A stretch of 64,000 nucleotides of DNA from Rhodothermales bacterium (GTDB lineage Bacteria > Bacteroidota > Rhodothermia > Rhodothermales > Bin80): assembly GCA_022822185.1 (NCBI GenBank), contig JAJECE010000050.1, forward strand, positions 62,001-126,000. The letters are read 5' to 3'. Below are positions 39,928-49,409 of this stretch, piece by piece. Made by a program: the position numbers and the translations under genes. Each line of letters starts with the position of its first letter. Positions within the stretch are counted from its first letter, which is position 1. The notes under the pieces were generated by a model. That model ran no database searches. It saw only the letters and a list, made by a program, of their open reading frames with translations, and was not told the origin of the DNA.

Positions 39928-41928
39928 ATGCCAACAGTTGACAGCATTCTCGTTAACATAGCCGCCGAGAAGCTCATTCTTCCGGAATTTCAACGCGGAT
40001 ATGTTTGGAAGCGGAGGCAAGTACGAGATTTCTTTGACTCACTGTACCGGAAACATCCAGTAGGAAGTCTTCTCACATGGACCACTAAACGAGATGACGT
40101 TCATGTAGATCTATTATTGGATGGGCAGCAGAGAGTAACTTCGCTCTATGGTGTGATTAAAGGCAGTCCCCCTAATTTCTTCTCTGGAGACGAAAAGGCA
40201 TTCAAAGGCCTCTATTTCCACGCTATAGAAGAAAGGTTTGAATTTTATCAACCAATCAAAATGAAAGGTGATCCATTCTGGTTTGACGTGACAAAGGTCA
40301 TGAAAGCAGGACCTGGTGGGATAGAAAACATCATACTTGAACAATGCGCAACTAATTTTGACTCGCCCGAAACTACTTCACAGTTGAAATTGCAGATTAA
40401 AATTGGACACCGCCTAAACCGTTTGCTTGATTTACGAGAAAAGGATTTCCATATTGACGAAGTTATAGCCAAGGAAGGTGAATCTGATGAAGTCGTTGAT
40501 ATTTTTAACCGCTTGAATAGTGCAGGCACCCGATTATCAACGGGTGATTTGGCACTGGCGAAAATTTCTGCAAAATGGCCGAACGCAAGAGAAGCAATGC
40601 GCAAAAATGTCAGAAAATGGAAAAAACAGGGCTTCTACTTCACACTGGATTGGCTTTTGAGATGTGTCAATGCGGCCGTACATGGAGAGGCAGCTTTCCG
40701 ACACTTGCACACCACCCCACGAGATACATTCGAAAATGGACTTAAAAAGACTGTTGTGCATGTGGATGAGGCACTGAACCAGATTGCAGTTAAGCTGGGA
40801 CTAGATCACGACCGAGTACTGTTTGCCAAATATGCGATTCCCGTTATCGTTCGGCATTTGGAATTGCACGAAGCTAAATTCCTGGACCAGAAAGAGTGGA
40901 ACTTGCTGCTCTACTGGTACTTGAGGGCGGGAATGCATGGACGCTTTTCCGGGAGTACCGAAACAAAAATCAAGCGAACTTTGGAAAAGATTGACGGCAC
41001 ACCAAAAGGGATAGAACGGCTGCTTGCAGAGATTGGGACGACCTGGGGGCGTCCTCAAATTATTCCCGCTGACTTTGACTCCTGGTCAATCGGGGCCTAC
41101 TCCTATCCGATACTCTACTGGATGACGAGAATGGGCGGGGCCAGAGATTTTTGTACCGGAATTCAACTTAAGACCGGGCTACTGGGGAAGGGGGCAAAAT
41201 TGCAGGTTCATCATATCTTCCCCAAAGCGGTACTTTATAAAGCAGGATACCCGCGGCCCCAAGTGAATGCAGTTGGAAACTTCTGCTTCCTTACCGCGAA
41301 TTGCAATCAATGGATCAGCGCTGCTGCACCGGCCGAACCCTCCAGATTTGTGAAAGGGAGTCATGATGATGACCTTCGCCGCATGGGTACAGAAGGATAC
41401 TTCCCCTGGGTTCAAGAGCATCACCCGGAAGTACTGGAATCTCAGTGGATTCCGATGGATGCGGAGTTGTGGAAGGTTGAGAATTACCCTGATTTTCTAG
41501 AGGCGCGACGTCAACTGCTGGCAGACGCTGCAAACAGGTATTTAACGGAACTCAGTCCTGAACATTCCCAAAATAAAGATACTGCCTATGGGCAACGCAG
41601 TGGAATTGCACCGTCCAAACCTGATTCCCATATTTCCAGTGTCGACGAAGAGGAGGAATTGAAAAATCTTCAAACATGGATGGCATCCCACGGACTGCCG
41701 GCCGGTGAATTCGGCTATGACTTGGCGGGCGAGTCTGAAACTGGTAATCGTGTAATCATCGACTTGGCCTGGCCGAATGGGATTCAAGAGGGGCAGGGAC
41801 GGCCTGTGGCACTGCTTCTGAATGAGCCCGCTGAAACCTATCAGATCGTCAACCAGACCGGCTATGACTGTTACATTGATGTTGGCACCTTTAAGCAGTA
41901 CGTGAGAGACACAATCATTGGAGAATGA
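39928..41928 (+). CDS. DUF262 (GmrS-type) plus HNH-type nuclease domain protein
   Basis: MPTVDSILVNIAAEKLILPEFQRGYVWKRRQVRDFFDSLYRKHPVGSLL...LLLDGQQRVTSLYGV; VHHIFPKAVLYKAGYPRPQVNAVGNFCFLTANCNQWI. Confidence 0.85.
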   Translation: MPTVDSILVNIAAEKLILPEFQRGYVWKRRQVRDFFDSLYRKHPVGSLLTWTTKRDDVHVDLLLDGQQRVTSLYGVIKGSPPNFFSGDEKAFKGLYFHAIEERFEFYQPIKMKGDPFWFDVTKVMKAGPGGIENIILEQCATNFDSPETTSQLKLQIKIGHRLNRLLDLREKDFHIDEVIAKEGESDEVVDIFNRLNSAGTRLSTGDLALAKISAKWPNAREAMRKNVRKWKKQGFYFTLDWLLRCVNAAVHGEAAFRHLHTTPRDTFENGLKKTVVHVDEALNQIAVKLGLDHDRVLFAKYAIPVIVRHLELHEAKFLDQKEWNLLLYWYLRAGMHGRFSGSTETKIKRTLEKIDGTPKGIERLLAEIGTTWGRPQIIPADFDSWSIGAYSYPILYWMTRMGGARDFCTGIQLKTGLLGKGAKLQVHHIFPKAVLYKAGYPRPQVNAVGNFCFLTANCNQWISAAAPAEPSRFVKGSHDDDLRRMGTEGYFPWVQEHHPEVLESQWIPMDAELWKVENYPDFLEARRQLLADAANRYLTELSPEHSQNKDTAYGQRSGIAPSKPDSHISSVDEEEELKNLQTWMASHGLPAGEFGYDLAGESETGNRVIIDLAWPNGIQEGQGRPVALLLNEPAETYQIVNQTGYDCYIDVGTFKQYVRDTIIGE

Positions 41929-42392
41929 GTTTCTGCCTGATCCGGGGATTGCAATCCATGAACCCCTGCTCCCGAATTGATACGCAACGCAAAACCGGGA
42001 TCATCAAATACAGATACTGAAACTGCACAGTGTAAAATGTTGGATCAGTATTTCACTGCAACTGTAATGGGGCGGTATTCCCCTCCCCTATTTGGTGTCT
42101 GTACGAATATAAGCCCAAATAAAATGCATGGACTGACAGGAAAATTCATCAGGGAATGATGGAGTGCACTGGTTAACGCATTTTGAATTTGCCGAGTCGG
42201 ATTGGGCCTGCCGGGTTGTCTGCTAAATTCTAAGTCGTGTCGGGTTTATATTATGAGAACGGAAACCAACAGAAATGCCGGGTTCCTAGAAACCATTTTT
42301 CGCTCTTCAGCCGAAAACCCTGAATTCTTGCAGTTACGTGAGAAAGTGCTATTATTCAGGTGGACATGCAAACGATCACTTAGTTCAATATC

Positions 42393-43313
42393 ATGAAAAC
42401 TCAAGATTCAGCCCGCTGGGTGTTTATCTGTCTATTCCTGATTGGAATTATCCTTCCTACCTGTGTAGAGGCACAAGAACAGAAGCCCCTCCGGATTATT
42501 GCCTTCGGAGGACATCCAGATGACTGCGAGGTACGCGCGGCCGGCGTTGCTTCCATGTGGGCCGCAATGGGACACAAAGTGAAATTCGTCTCCGTCACGA
42601 ATGGAGATATCGGACATTACGCAATGGCAGGCGGCCCACTTGCCCTTACACGAAAGGCCGAGATTGAAGACTGCCGGGACATCCTGGGGATAGAAGAGAC
42701 CGTCATGCTTGATAACCATGACGGAGAACTCATGCCTACGCTGGAGAACCGCAAGATTATTGCTCGACTGATTCGGGACTGGCAAGCCGATATCGTCCTG
42801 GGGCCGCGCTCAAATGATTATCACCCTGACCACCGGTATACGGCAATACTGGTTCAGGATGCCGCATTCATGGTAACCGTTCCCTTTTTTACACCTACGA
42901 CTCCGCGTGTAGAAAAAAATCCGGTATTCCTGTACTACTACGATCATTTTCAACGGCCCTATCCCTTTGAACCGGATATTGCCGTGGATATTGGTCCGGT
43001 CGGAGACCAGAAGTATGGTTGTATGGCTGCACTCAGGAGTCAGTTTTCCGACTGGAATGCATGGCTTGCCGGGTACCACGATCAGGTTCCTCAAGAAGAG
43101 GAGGCCCGCAAGGCCTGGATTCGGGAACGCTTTCAGGCCCGGGATGCACATGTGGCAGACACCTACAGAGATTTACTCATACAGTATTATGGAGAGGAAC
43201 GTGGACGGGCGATTGAATTTGCAGAAGCCTTTGAGATCTCGGAATACGGGAGTCAGCCAACATCAGAGCAACTGAGAGCACTATTCCCGTTTTTTGATGA
43301 ACGGCCAGAATAG
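42393..43313 (+). CDS. Secreted PIG-L/LmbE-type deacetylase
   Basis: 306 aa; signal peptide, AFGGHPDDCEVRAAG, PRSNDYHPDHRY. Confidence 0.88.
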   Translation: MKTQDSARWVFICLFLIGIILPTCVEAQEQKPLRIIAFGGHPDDCEVRAAGVASMWAAMGHKVKFVSVTNGDIGHYAMAGGPLALTRKAEIEDCRDILGIEETVMLDNHDGELMPTLENRKIIARLIRDWQADIVLGPRSNDYHPDHRYTAILVQDAAFMVTVPFFTPTTPRVEKNPVFLYYYDHFQRPYPFEPDIAVDIGPVGDQKYGCMAALRSQFSDWNAWLAGYHDQVPQEEEARKAWIRERFQARDAHVADTYRDLLIQYYGEERGRAIEFAEAFEISEYGSQPTSEQLRALFPFFDERPE

Positions 43314-43466
43314 GAGGTGACTCAACAACAACCCCCGTTCATAGGATGCTTCCGGGGAGTACAGGATTAGCCAACCGCACTATCGCTGCGATCAGATGCC
43401 TCCACTGATCCACGATTGCACCTCAATTCAACGGTAATCCCATCAAAGTAAAATGCGGGAATTAGA

Positions 43467-44252
43467 TTGATCATGCAGTTACAGGGAAAAACATTTATCA
43501 TTACAGGATCTGCAGGAGGCATTGGACGCGCCATTGCCCATGCGTGTATTCAAGAGGGCGCACAGGTTCTTCTGGTAGACCGGAATGAAACTGGGCTGCA
43601 TGAGTCGCAGAGAATTTTAGGTGAGCACAGTAAGATCCATGTTGACGACCTACTGGATCCGGAATCTGCACCCCGTATTGTTAATTCAGCACTCAGTCAG
43701 TACGGAGCATTGGATGGGGTCGTGAATAATGCTGCACTCCTGACAAGATCAACAATTAAAACGACGACCCCCGATCTTTTTGACCGTGTCGTGAACGTCA
43801 ATGCAAAGGCCCCACTCCTATTGATTCAGGCTGGATTAGAGTACTTAACCCAACGTAAAGGAAGTATCGTAAATATCGGATCCATCAATGCACACTGCGG
43901 AGAAGAACCACTTCTGGCTTACAGCATGTCCAAGGGGGCATTAATGACCATGACCCGCAATCTTGGCAACAGTCTTCATATGCAATACGGTGTTCGAGTA
44001 AACCAGATTAATCCTGGATGGGTGCTGACCGAAAATGAATACCAGATCAAGATTAACGATGGACTGCCCGAGGATTGGCCAAATCGTATACCACATGATG
44101 TGGCCCCGTCTGGCGCACTGATTACACCTGAGACGATTGCCGCCGCCGCGGTTTATTGGCTGAGTGATCGTTCCCGTCCCATCAGTGGGACGGTAATTGA
44201 TATGGAACAGTATCCAGTTATCGGGCGATACCCGGTGAAGGAAGTCGCATAG
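43467..44252 (+). CDS. Short-chain dehydrogenase/reductase
   Basis: 261 aa; TGSAGGIGRAIA, NNAA, YSMSKGAL. Confidence 0.92.
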   Translation: MIMQLQGKTFIITGSAGGIGRAIAHACIQEGAQVLLVDRNETGLHESQRILGEHSKIHVDDLLDPESAPRIVNSALSQYGALDGVVNNAALLTRSTIKTTTPDLFDRVVNVNAKAPLLLIQAGLEYLTQRKGSIVNIGSINAHCGEEPLLAYSMSKGALMTMTRNLGNSLHMQYGVRVNQINPGWVLTENEYQIKINDGLPEDWPNRIPHDVAPSGALITPETIAAAAVYWLSDRSRPISGTVIDMEQYPVIGRYPVKEVA

Positions 44253-44344
44253 TATTGTGCTGCATCTTACAGATTCGGGATCGTCTTTGCTTTGGAGCCT
44301 GATTACATGAATTTTTGAGCTCAAATAGGTTTGGGAAATCTCAT

Positions 44345-45175
44345 ATGGAGACAGGATCGGATTCATTGAAGATTGCGCTGATCAGTGAGGTTTTCAGCGC
44401 AGAAGAGGCGCTGATTGCATGTCTGCAGGAAGCACATAAGCAAGGAGCAGATTTGGCCGTCCTGCCCGAATTGCCACTCAATGAATGGTCTCCAGCTACC
44501 AGACAGGCAAGAACTGAAGATGCCGAAACTCCAGGTGGCTGGCGGGAAACTGTGCAGCGTAATGCCGCCCGGAGAATAGGGATTGCCGTACTGGGAGGTG
44601 TGATCCGTGTCATGCATGATGGTCACCGCATAAACCTTGCAATGCTCATTGATGCACACGGAGATATCGTAGGCACATCAGAAAAACACGTTCTGCCTGA
44701 CGAAGAGGGATTCTGGGAATGTGACCACTATGAACCCACGGATAATCCTCCGCGCGTCATTGAATGTATGGGTACAAAGTTCGGGGTCCAGATTTGCTCG
44801 GATGCCAATCGGCCTACCGCGGCACAGCTGCTTGCAGCGCAGGGGGTACAGGTGATTCTGGCCCCGCGTGCAACCAGTCCATCTTCATGGAACCGATGGC
44901 ATCTGGCTTACCGGGCAATGGCACTTACCGCCTCCGCCTGGGTGATGTCCGTGGGCCGCCCCCGACCGGAGTTCGGTGTTGAGATGGGAGGTCCATCTCT
45001 GGTTGTGGATCCAATGGGAGAGGTGGTTTTGGAGACCATGGAGCGCATTTCGACTGTGGAGATTGATTGGCGTGCGGTCAAAGATGCCCGTCAATCGTAT
45101 CCCGGCTACCTTGCATGGCCGGCCAAGGCATATGTGGCGGGCTGGCAGGAAATTTTCAACAACCAACAAAAATGA
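44345..45175 (+). CDS. Carbon-nitrogen hydrolase (nitrilase superfamily)
   Basis: AVLPELPL (Glu), EKHVLPDEEGF (Lys), GVQICSDANRP (Cys). Confidence 0.85.
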   Translation: METGSDSLKIALISEVFSAEEALIACLQEAHKQGADLAVLPELPLNEWSPATRQARTEDAETPGGWRETVQRNAARRIGIAVLGGVIRVMHDGHRINLAMLIDAHGDIVGTSEKHVLPDEEGFWECDHYEPTDNPPRVIECMGTKFGVQICSDANRPTAAQLLAAQGVQVILAPRATSPSSWNRWHLAYRAMALTASAWVMSVGRPRPEFGVEMGGPSLVVDPMGEVVLETMERISTVEIDWRAVKDARQSYPGYLAWPAKAYVAGWQEIFNNQQK

Positions 45176-45350
45176 TGACGGACATGAACTGTCTAGCGTC
45201 AGCAAAACTTCCTGCGTTAAAATTTGTGCCGAAAAAGATTTGCTTTCATTGGTGAGCAGTAGCCGGCCTGGGAAGTGGATCCAGTGACTCTTTAGGTCCA
45301 TCGGCGGTCAGACTGAACAATGATTCTGTGCCCGGCGAATCGGATAGTCC

Positions 45351-45953
45351 TCAATTTACCTTGTGGAACAGCTTATCCACGATGTGGGTCGGCTCGCCGA
45401 TATATCTCTGAAAATATATACGTTCCACTCTGCGGTTACAGTCGTGAGCCAGGATATGTTTGCAGTTCAAATTTGATGCAGAGAAGATGCTTTGCATGCG
45501 GCCGGGAAACCGTCCTTTATTACCTCTTGGAGCGTCAATAAACACTACATCCCAGAAAGTTTCAAGAACAGCCCGGGGTAAGGATAACTGGAGTTTTTCG
45601 GGTTGGTCAATAATCCGCCTCCACTGCCTTCGCTTGGTCGTATAAGTTATTTCTTCCACCACAATGGTCGGATTTTGGGATTTTACCTTTTGAATCCAAT
45701 ACGTGCTGTCTTCCAGAAATAGCGTCTGTCCGCCAGAATTAATATCCATCCAGTAGGGGGAGTCATAGCCGATACCAAAGACGAGAATATTCCCGGGAGC
45801 GTGCAAGTCAATCAGATTGCCGATATATTGATATTCTCCGAGAGAGCAGTTCCCGGGATTGGAATCTACCAATTTTTGAAAATCAACATCCATGCCTCTG
45901 CTCATTACCGTTGTTGTCTGTAAAATGATATTGGGCGCAGTCATTATGGTCAA
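45351..45953 (-). CDS. DUF579-like (plant IRX15/GXM-type) putative polysaccharide methyltransferase
   Basis: 200 aa; GNILVFGIGYDSPYWMDINSGGQTLFLEDSTYWI...FWDVVFIDAPRGNKGRFPGRMQSIFSAS...ILAHDCNRRVERIY. Confidence 0.65.
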   Translation of the reverse strand: MTIMTAPNIILQTTTVMSRGMDVDFQKLVDSNPGNCSLGEYQYIGNLIDLHAPGNILVFGIGYDSPYWMDINSGGQTLFLEDSTYWIQKVKSQNPTIVVEEITYTTKRRQWRRIIDQPEKLQLSLPRAVLETFWDVVFIDAPRGNKGRFPGRMQSIFSASNLNCKHILAHDCNRRVERIYFQRYIGEPTHIVDKLFHKVN

Positions 45954-46154
45954 ACTTGCGGGCCCTGTTTACTCCTGCGGGTAGGATGATTTTAATTGAC
46001 CGCAATGGTCATTAATCGAAACATGAACAGGGATCTTCCATTTCCACATGCATACTTCAAGTAGAAAGCGTTTTCCCGAACTTAATCCATGGACATCGTA
46101 CATCTCGAAAGGGTCGTAGTCGGGGCCCGTTACGCCAGTATTCCTGCAAAGTTA

Positions 46155-46178
46155 GGGAATTATATCCATGAGTCACAA
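46155..46178. repeat. Terminal inverted repeat of the TnpB element, arm 1
   Basis: gggaattatatccatgagtcacaa; matches the reverse complement of 47557-47580 with one mismatch. Confidence 0.8.
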
Positions 46179-46200
46179 CTCTCATGGTCTTTTTGGTGTT

Positions 46201-47490
46201 TCATCGCCCGTTGCCTGTCATTGCAGGCTTGCACTCCGCAATGACAGGTCTTACATAGGCTCCACAACCCGTTCGGTACAATTCGTGCCAGGATGCCATC
46301 CCCGACGCCCGGATATTTACGGACGCATTCGTGTCCGCATTCGCCTGGTACCCGCACGCCAGACATAGAAACTCGGACTGCTTTTGCCGATTCTTTGCGT
46401 TCACATAGGAACACTTGCTACATGTCTGCGATGTATAATGCGGGGGTACCTTGATCACCACGCCTCGCTCCCGCAGGAACTGCTCCAGTATCGCCCATCC
46501 TGTTCCCAGTATTGAGCGGTTCAGTCCTGCTTTCTGCTTCACGTTCCTGCCCGGCTTCTCGACCGTTCCTTTCGCGCTTGCGGTCATACCCTTGGTTTTC
46601 AGGTCTTCCAGGATTACAAGCGTAGAGATTTCGGTGAGCGATAAGGCAATATGACGCAAGTCATTCCTTCGGATGTTCTTGATCTTGCGTTCGTGGCGTG
46701 CAATGGTTTTCTTTAGTTTCCTCCAGGAATAACTTCCTTTCTGTTTTTTCGATAATCGACGTTGAAGCTTCTGAATGCGCTTTTCAATACCCGATGTGTC
46801 GGTCAGATAGAAGATCCTTCCCGCACTGTCCGCAACCTGCCCGCAATTGCGGTCGACCCCAATGCCAATGCCGTCCGCGTATTGTAGGGTCGCGTCCACT
46901 TCATAGACGACCGTCATATACCAGTTCCCGTTTTCTTCAAAGATGCGAGCCGTCTTGGGTACGGGGTTTGTGTAGCGGTTCACTCGATAAAATCGCAGCA
47001 TCTTCATATGCATTCCCCGCTTTAGCCGAACGTATTCATTCGTTGAAAATATCTTCCCCCCTGACACAGCTACGCTGAAGCTTTTTTTCGCCTTGCCCCT
47101 TTTCTTGAACCTGGGCAGCCCCCGCTTTTTCTTGAAGAACTGCTTGTAGGCATCCGCCAGATCCTTCAGTCCAGTGCGAGTCGCGTTTACGGGATACTCT
47201 CTTAGCCAAGGTGCGACCGTATCCTTGTGTACTTTATACCACTTGTAGAAATCAAACTGAGAGGTCTGGGATTGCCCGGTTTCCGCATAATCGTCTTTGG
47301 CTTTCGCCAGCGCCGCATTCCAGAGATACCGGTTGACACCCGCCAGTTTATTCAGAAACCGGCAGGTCTTTTTGTCGCCTCGCAGACGAAAGCGGATCGT
47401 CACATGCTGCCGTGTCCTTGAACCAGCGGGGGACTTTGTCTTACAATCTTTAATGGGCATAGCATCAAGCGGATGATGTTGTGTAGACAA
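46201..47490 (-). CDS. tnpB: TnpB RNA-guided endonuclease
   Basis: 429 aa; RuvC-like GIGVDRN / LVILEDL / ADTNAS and zinc ribbon CSKCSYVNAKNRQKQSEFLCLACGY. Confidence 0.92.
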   Translation of the reverse strand: MSTQHHPLDAMPIKDCKTKSPAGSRTRQHVTIRFRLRGDKKTCRFLNKLAGVNRYLWNAALAKAKDDYAETGQSQTSQFDFYKWYKVHKDTVAPWLREYPVNATRTGLKDLADAYKQFFKKKRGLPRFKKRGKAKKSFSVAVSGGKIFSTNEYVRLKRGMHMKMLRFYRVNRYTNPVPKTARIFEENGNWYMTVVYEVDATLQYADGIGIGVDRNCGQVADSAGRIFYLTDTSGIEKRIQKLQRRLSKKQKGSYSWRKLKKTIARHERKIKNIRRNDLRHIALSLTEISTLVILEDLKTKGMTASAKGTVEKPGRNVKQKAGLNRSILGTGWAILEQFLRERGVVIKVPPHYTSQTCSKCSYVNAKNRQKQSEFLCLACGYQANADTNASVNIRASGMASWHELYRTGCGAYVRPVIAECKPAMTGNGR

Positions 47491-47556
47491 TCAGGGAGGC
47501 ACTATCCTTTCCGATTGTATCCATTTTATCCACCTGAATGGGAAAGGTTCCCCTCA

Positions 47557-47580
47557 TTGTGACTTATGGATATAATTCCC
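47557..47580. repeat. Terminal inverted repeat of the TnpB element, arm 2
   Basis: ttgtgacttatggatataattccc. Confidence 0.8.
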
Positions 47581-47611
47581 ATTTGTATCGGTAAAGGAAC
47601 AGAAAGATACT

Positions 47612-49189
47612 TCACGGGAGCGCAGGTTCCACCATCACCACTTCTTCCCGGCTTACCGCAACCTCGCCAAGTGGAGTCCCACGTACCTTACGAACATATT
47701 TCCTGGGGGTTACGATGACCGGAGCAATGCTGCTGGTGCGTGCCTTGCTGTGCCAGGCCGCAATCGCCGCCGCCTGTTCAATCAGGTGGCGGCTTGGCTG
47801 CGCATCACGTTTCGGAAGCCGCAATACCGCGTGGGCACCGCTTACTCCACGCGCATGAAGCCACAAATCGTAGGGGCGGGCATGCCGAAGCGTAAGCATC
47901 TCACTTTCTTTTGCATTACGCCCGACCCATAATTCATACGGAGGCGCAAGAGCATAGCGACGGAATGGCCGCCCAGGTGATCCCGGCTTCGTGCGACCCT
48001 TCTGAAATGCTTGCAACTCCTTATAGGTCTTCGCCTTTTCCAGTTCCGTCAGGTCTCTTTTCAATGAGAGCACTTTCTCTTCGACCTGCCTGATGAGTAT
48101 ATCCAGATGGGTCCGGGATGTGCGTGCCTTTCGGGCTTTTAAATAATAGCGCTCGGCATTCTGCAGCGAGTTTAATGCCGGATCCAGAGACACCGTGACC
48201 TTTGTTCCCGGATGAAATACATCCGGCAGTTCCACACGGGAATTGCCGGCGGACAGCGGTGGCGAAGCCATCAGAATATGCCCGATCCGTTCGTATTCAT
48301 CTGCGCGTGAGGGGGTTGAGCGTTCCATACGCATTCGCTTTGCCGAGCGCTCGGCCTTGTCTAGCATCCGCACGAGGTTTTTCCGCAGCGGCTCATACCG
48401 GGCCCGGTAGGCTCTCTCGGAGAGTACGCGCTGTGCATAGGTGCGCAGCGCATCATCCACATCATCATATTTCTGCACCTCCGCGTCCATTCGCCCGGCA
48501 AGAGGAATCAGAGAAAGTGCAGGCGGGTTCTGATATACATACAATGCATCCCGGGTATTCAATAATTGCAGGTGCAATGCCTGTGCCGCTTCATAGACTG
48601 CAGCGGGGTTCGGTGGATCTGTCCCTTCGCAGGGCTTCAGCACTTCTCGGGCCTGATCTCGATTGAAGCGTACATAGATGCGCTGCAGTGCTTTGATTCG
48701 GTTCTCTGCCACCGGATTCCATTTAGCGGTAAACTCGGTCAGACTCTGAGGCTCCGGTGCCGCGCGTGCCGGCGGGAACTCCACCGGACCACCTTTACGA
48801 AATGCTTCCTGTACATGTCCGCTTTCATTTCCTAGAAGCACATTCGCCCGACTCCCGTACAGATGCGCCTGCAGTTGAAGCCCACCCGTAAACGCCAGAA
48901 TCAGAATTCGATCCCCCTCGGAAACACGCACGCCTGTAACGGACTGCTGCCGCAGTGTACGAAAAAGAGATTTTGCATTACGCCGGGGGCGACCAGCATC
49001 CTTGCGTCGAAATGCGCCAACGATGGGTGCATGCGTCAGAAACGAGATCGCTGTGGTTTCTGCGTGGTGCTCCAGTGCAATAATGAGTTCCCCAGGTGCA
49101 TGGCACCATGCATCCGTGAACGCAGCACCCAGAATGGATTGATCCCAGATACGGGCAAGCCTGTGCAGAATATAGTAATTGTTGAGCAT
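47612..49189 (-). CDS. NFACT/RqcH-family RNA-binding protein
   Basis: 525 aa; N-terminal NFACT-N, coiled coil, NFACT-R (YELWVGRNAKESEMLTLRHARPYDLWLHARGVSGAHAVLR). Confidence 0.85.
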   Translation of the reverse strand: MLNNYYILHRLARIWDQSILGAAFTDAWCHAPGELIIALEHHAETTAISFLTHAPIVGAFRRKDAGRPRRNAKSLFRTLRQQSVTGVRVSEGDRILILAFTGGLQLQAHLYGSRANVLLGNESGHVQEAFRKGGPVEFPPARAAPEPQSLTEFTAKWNPVAENRIKALQRIYVRFNRDQAREVLKPCEGTDPPNPAAVYEAAQALHLQLLNTRDALYVYQNPPALSLIPLAGRMDAEVQKYDDVDDALRTYAQRVLSERAYRARYEPLRKNLVRMLDKAERSAKRMRMERSTPSRADEYERIGHILMASPPLSAGNSRVELPDVFHPGTKVTVSLDPALNSLQNAERYYLKARKARTSRTHLDILIRQVEEKVLSLKRDLTELEKAKTYKELQAFQKGRTKPGSPGRPFRRYALAPPYELWVGRNAKESEMLTLRHARPYDLWLHARGVSGAHAVLRLPKRDAQPSRHLIEQAAAIAAWHSKARTSSIAPVIVTPRKYVRKVRGTPLGEVAVSREEVVMVEPALP

Positions 49190-49409
49190 TCCCGGAAAGA
49201 TAATGCGTAACCGACCATTTCATGCGAAAGAGTTGATGGTTAGTACCGGATCACCGATTCCTGCCGCGGCGACCTTTCCAGTGGACGCATCATTTGAACG
49301 ACATTAAAGCTTGGATGCACAATCACTGTCTGATCTTTCCCAATTGCTGACTATACTGGAACAACGATCAGAGGATCAGGTATAACGCGCTCACTCCCCA
49401 AAACGCCTG

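Larger units (their letters stand above)
46155..47580 (-). mobile_element. IS200/IS605-like element encoding TnpB only (no TnpA)
   Basis: tnpB ORF flanked by 24-bp inverted repeats; subterminal hairpin ccatgag-tcacaact-ctcatgg at 46166-46187. Confidence 0.75.
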
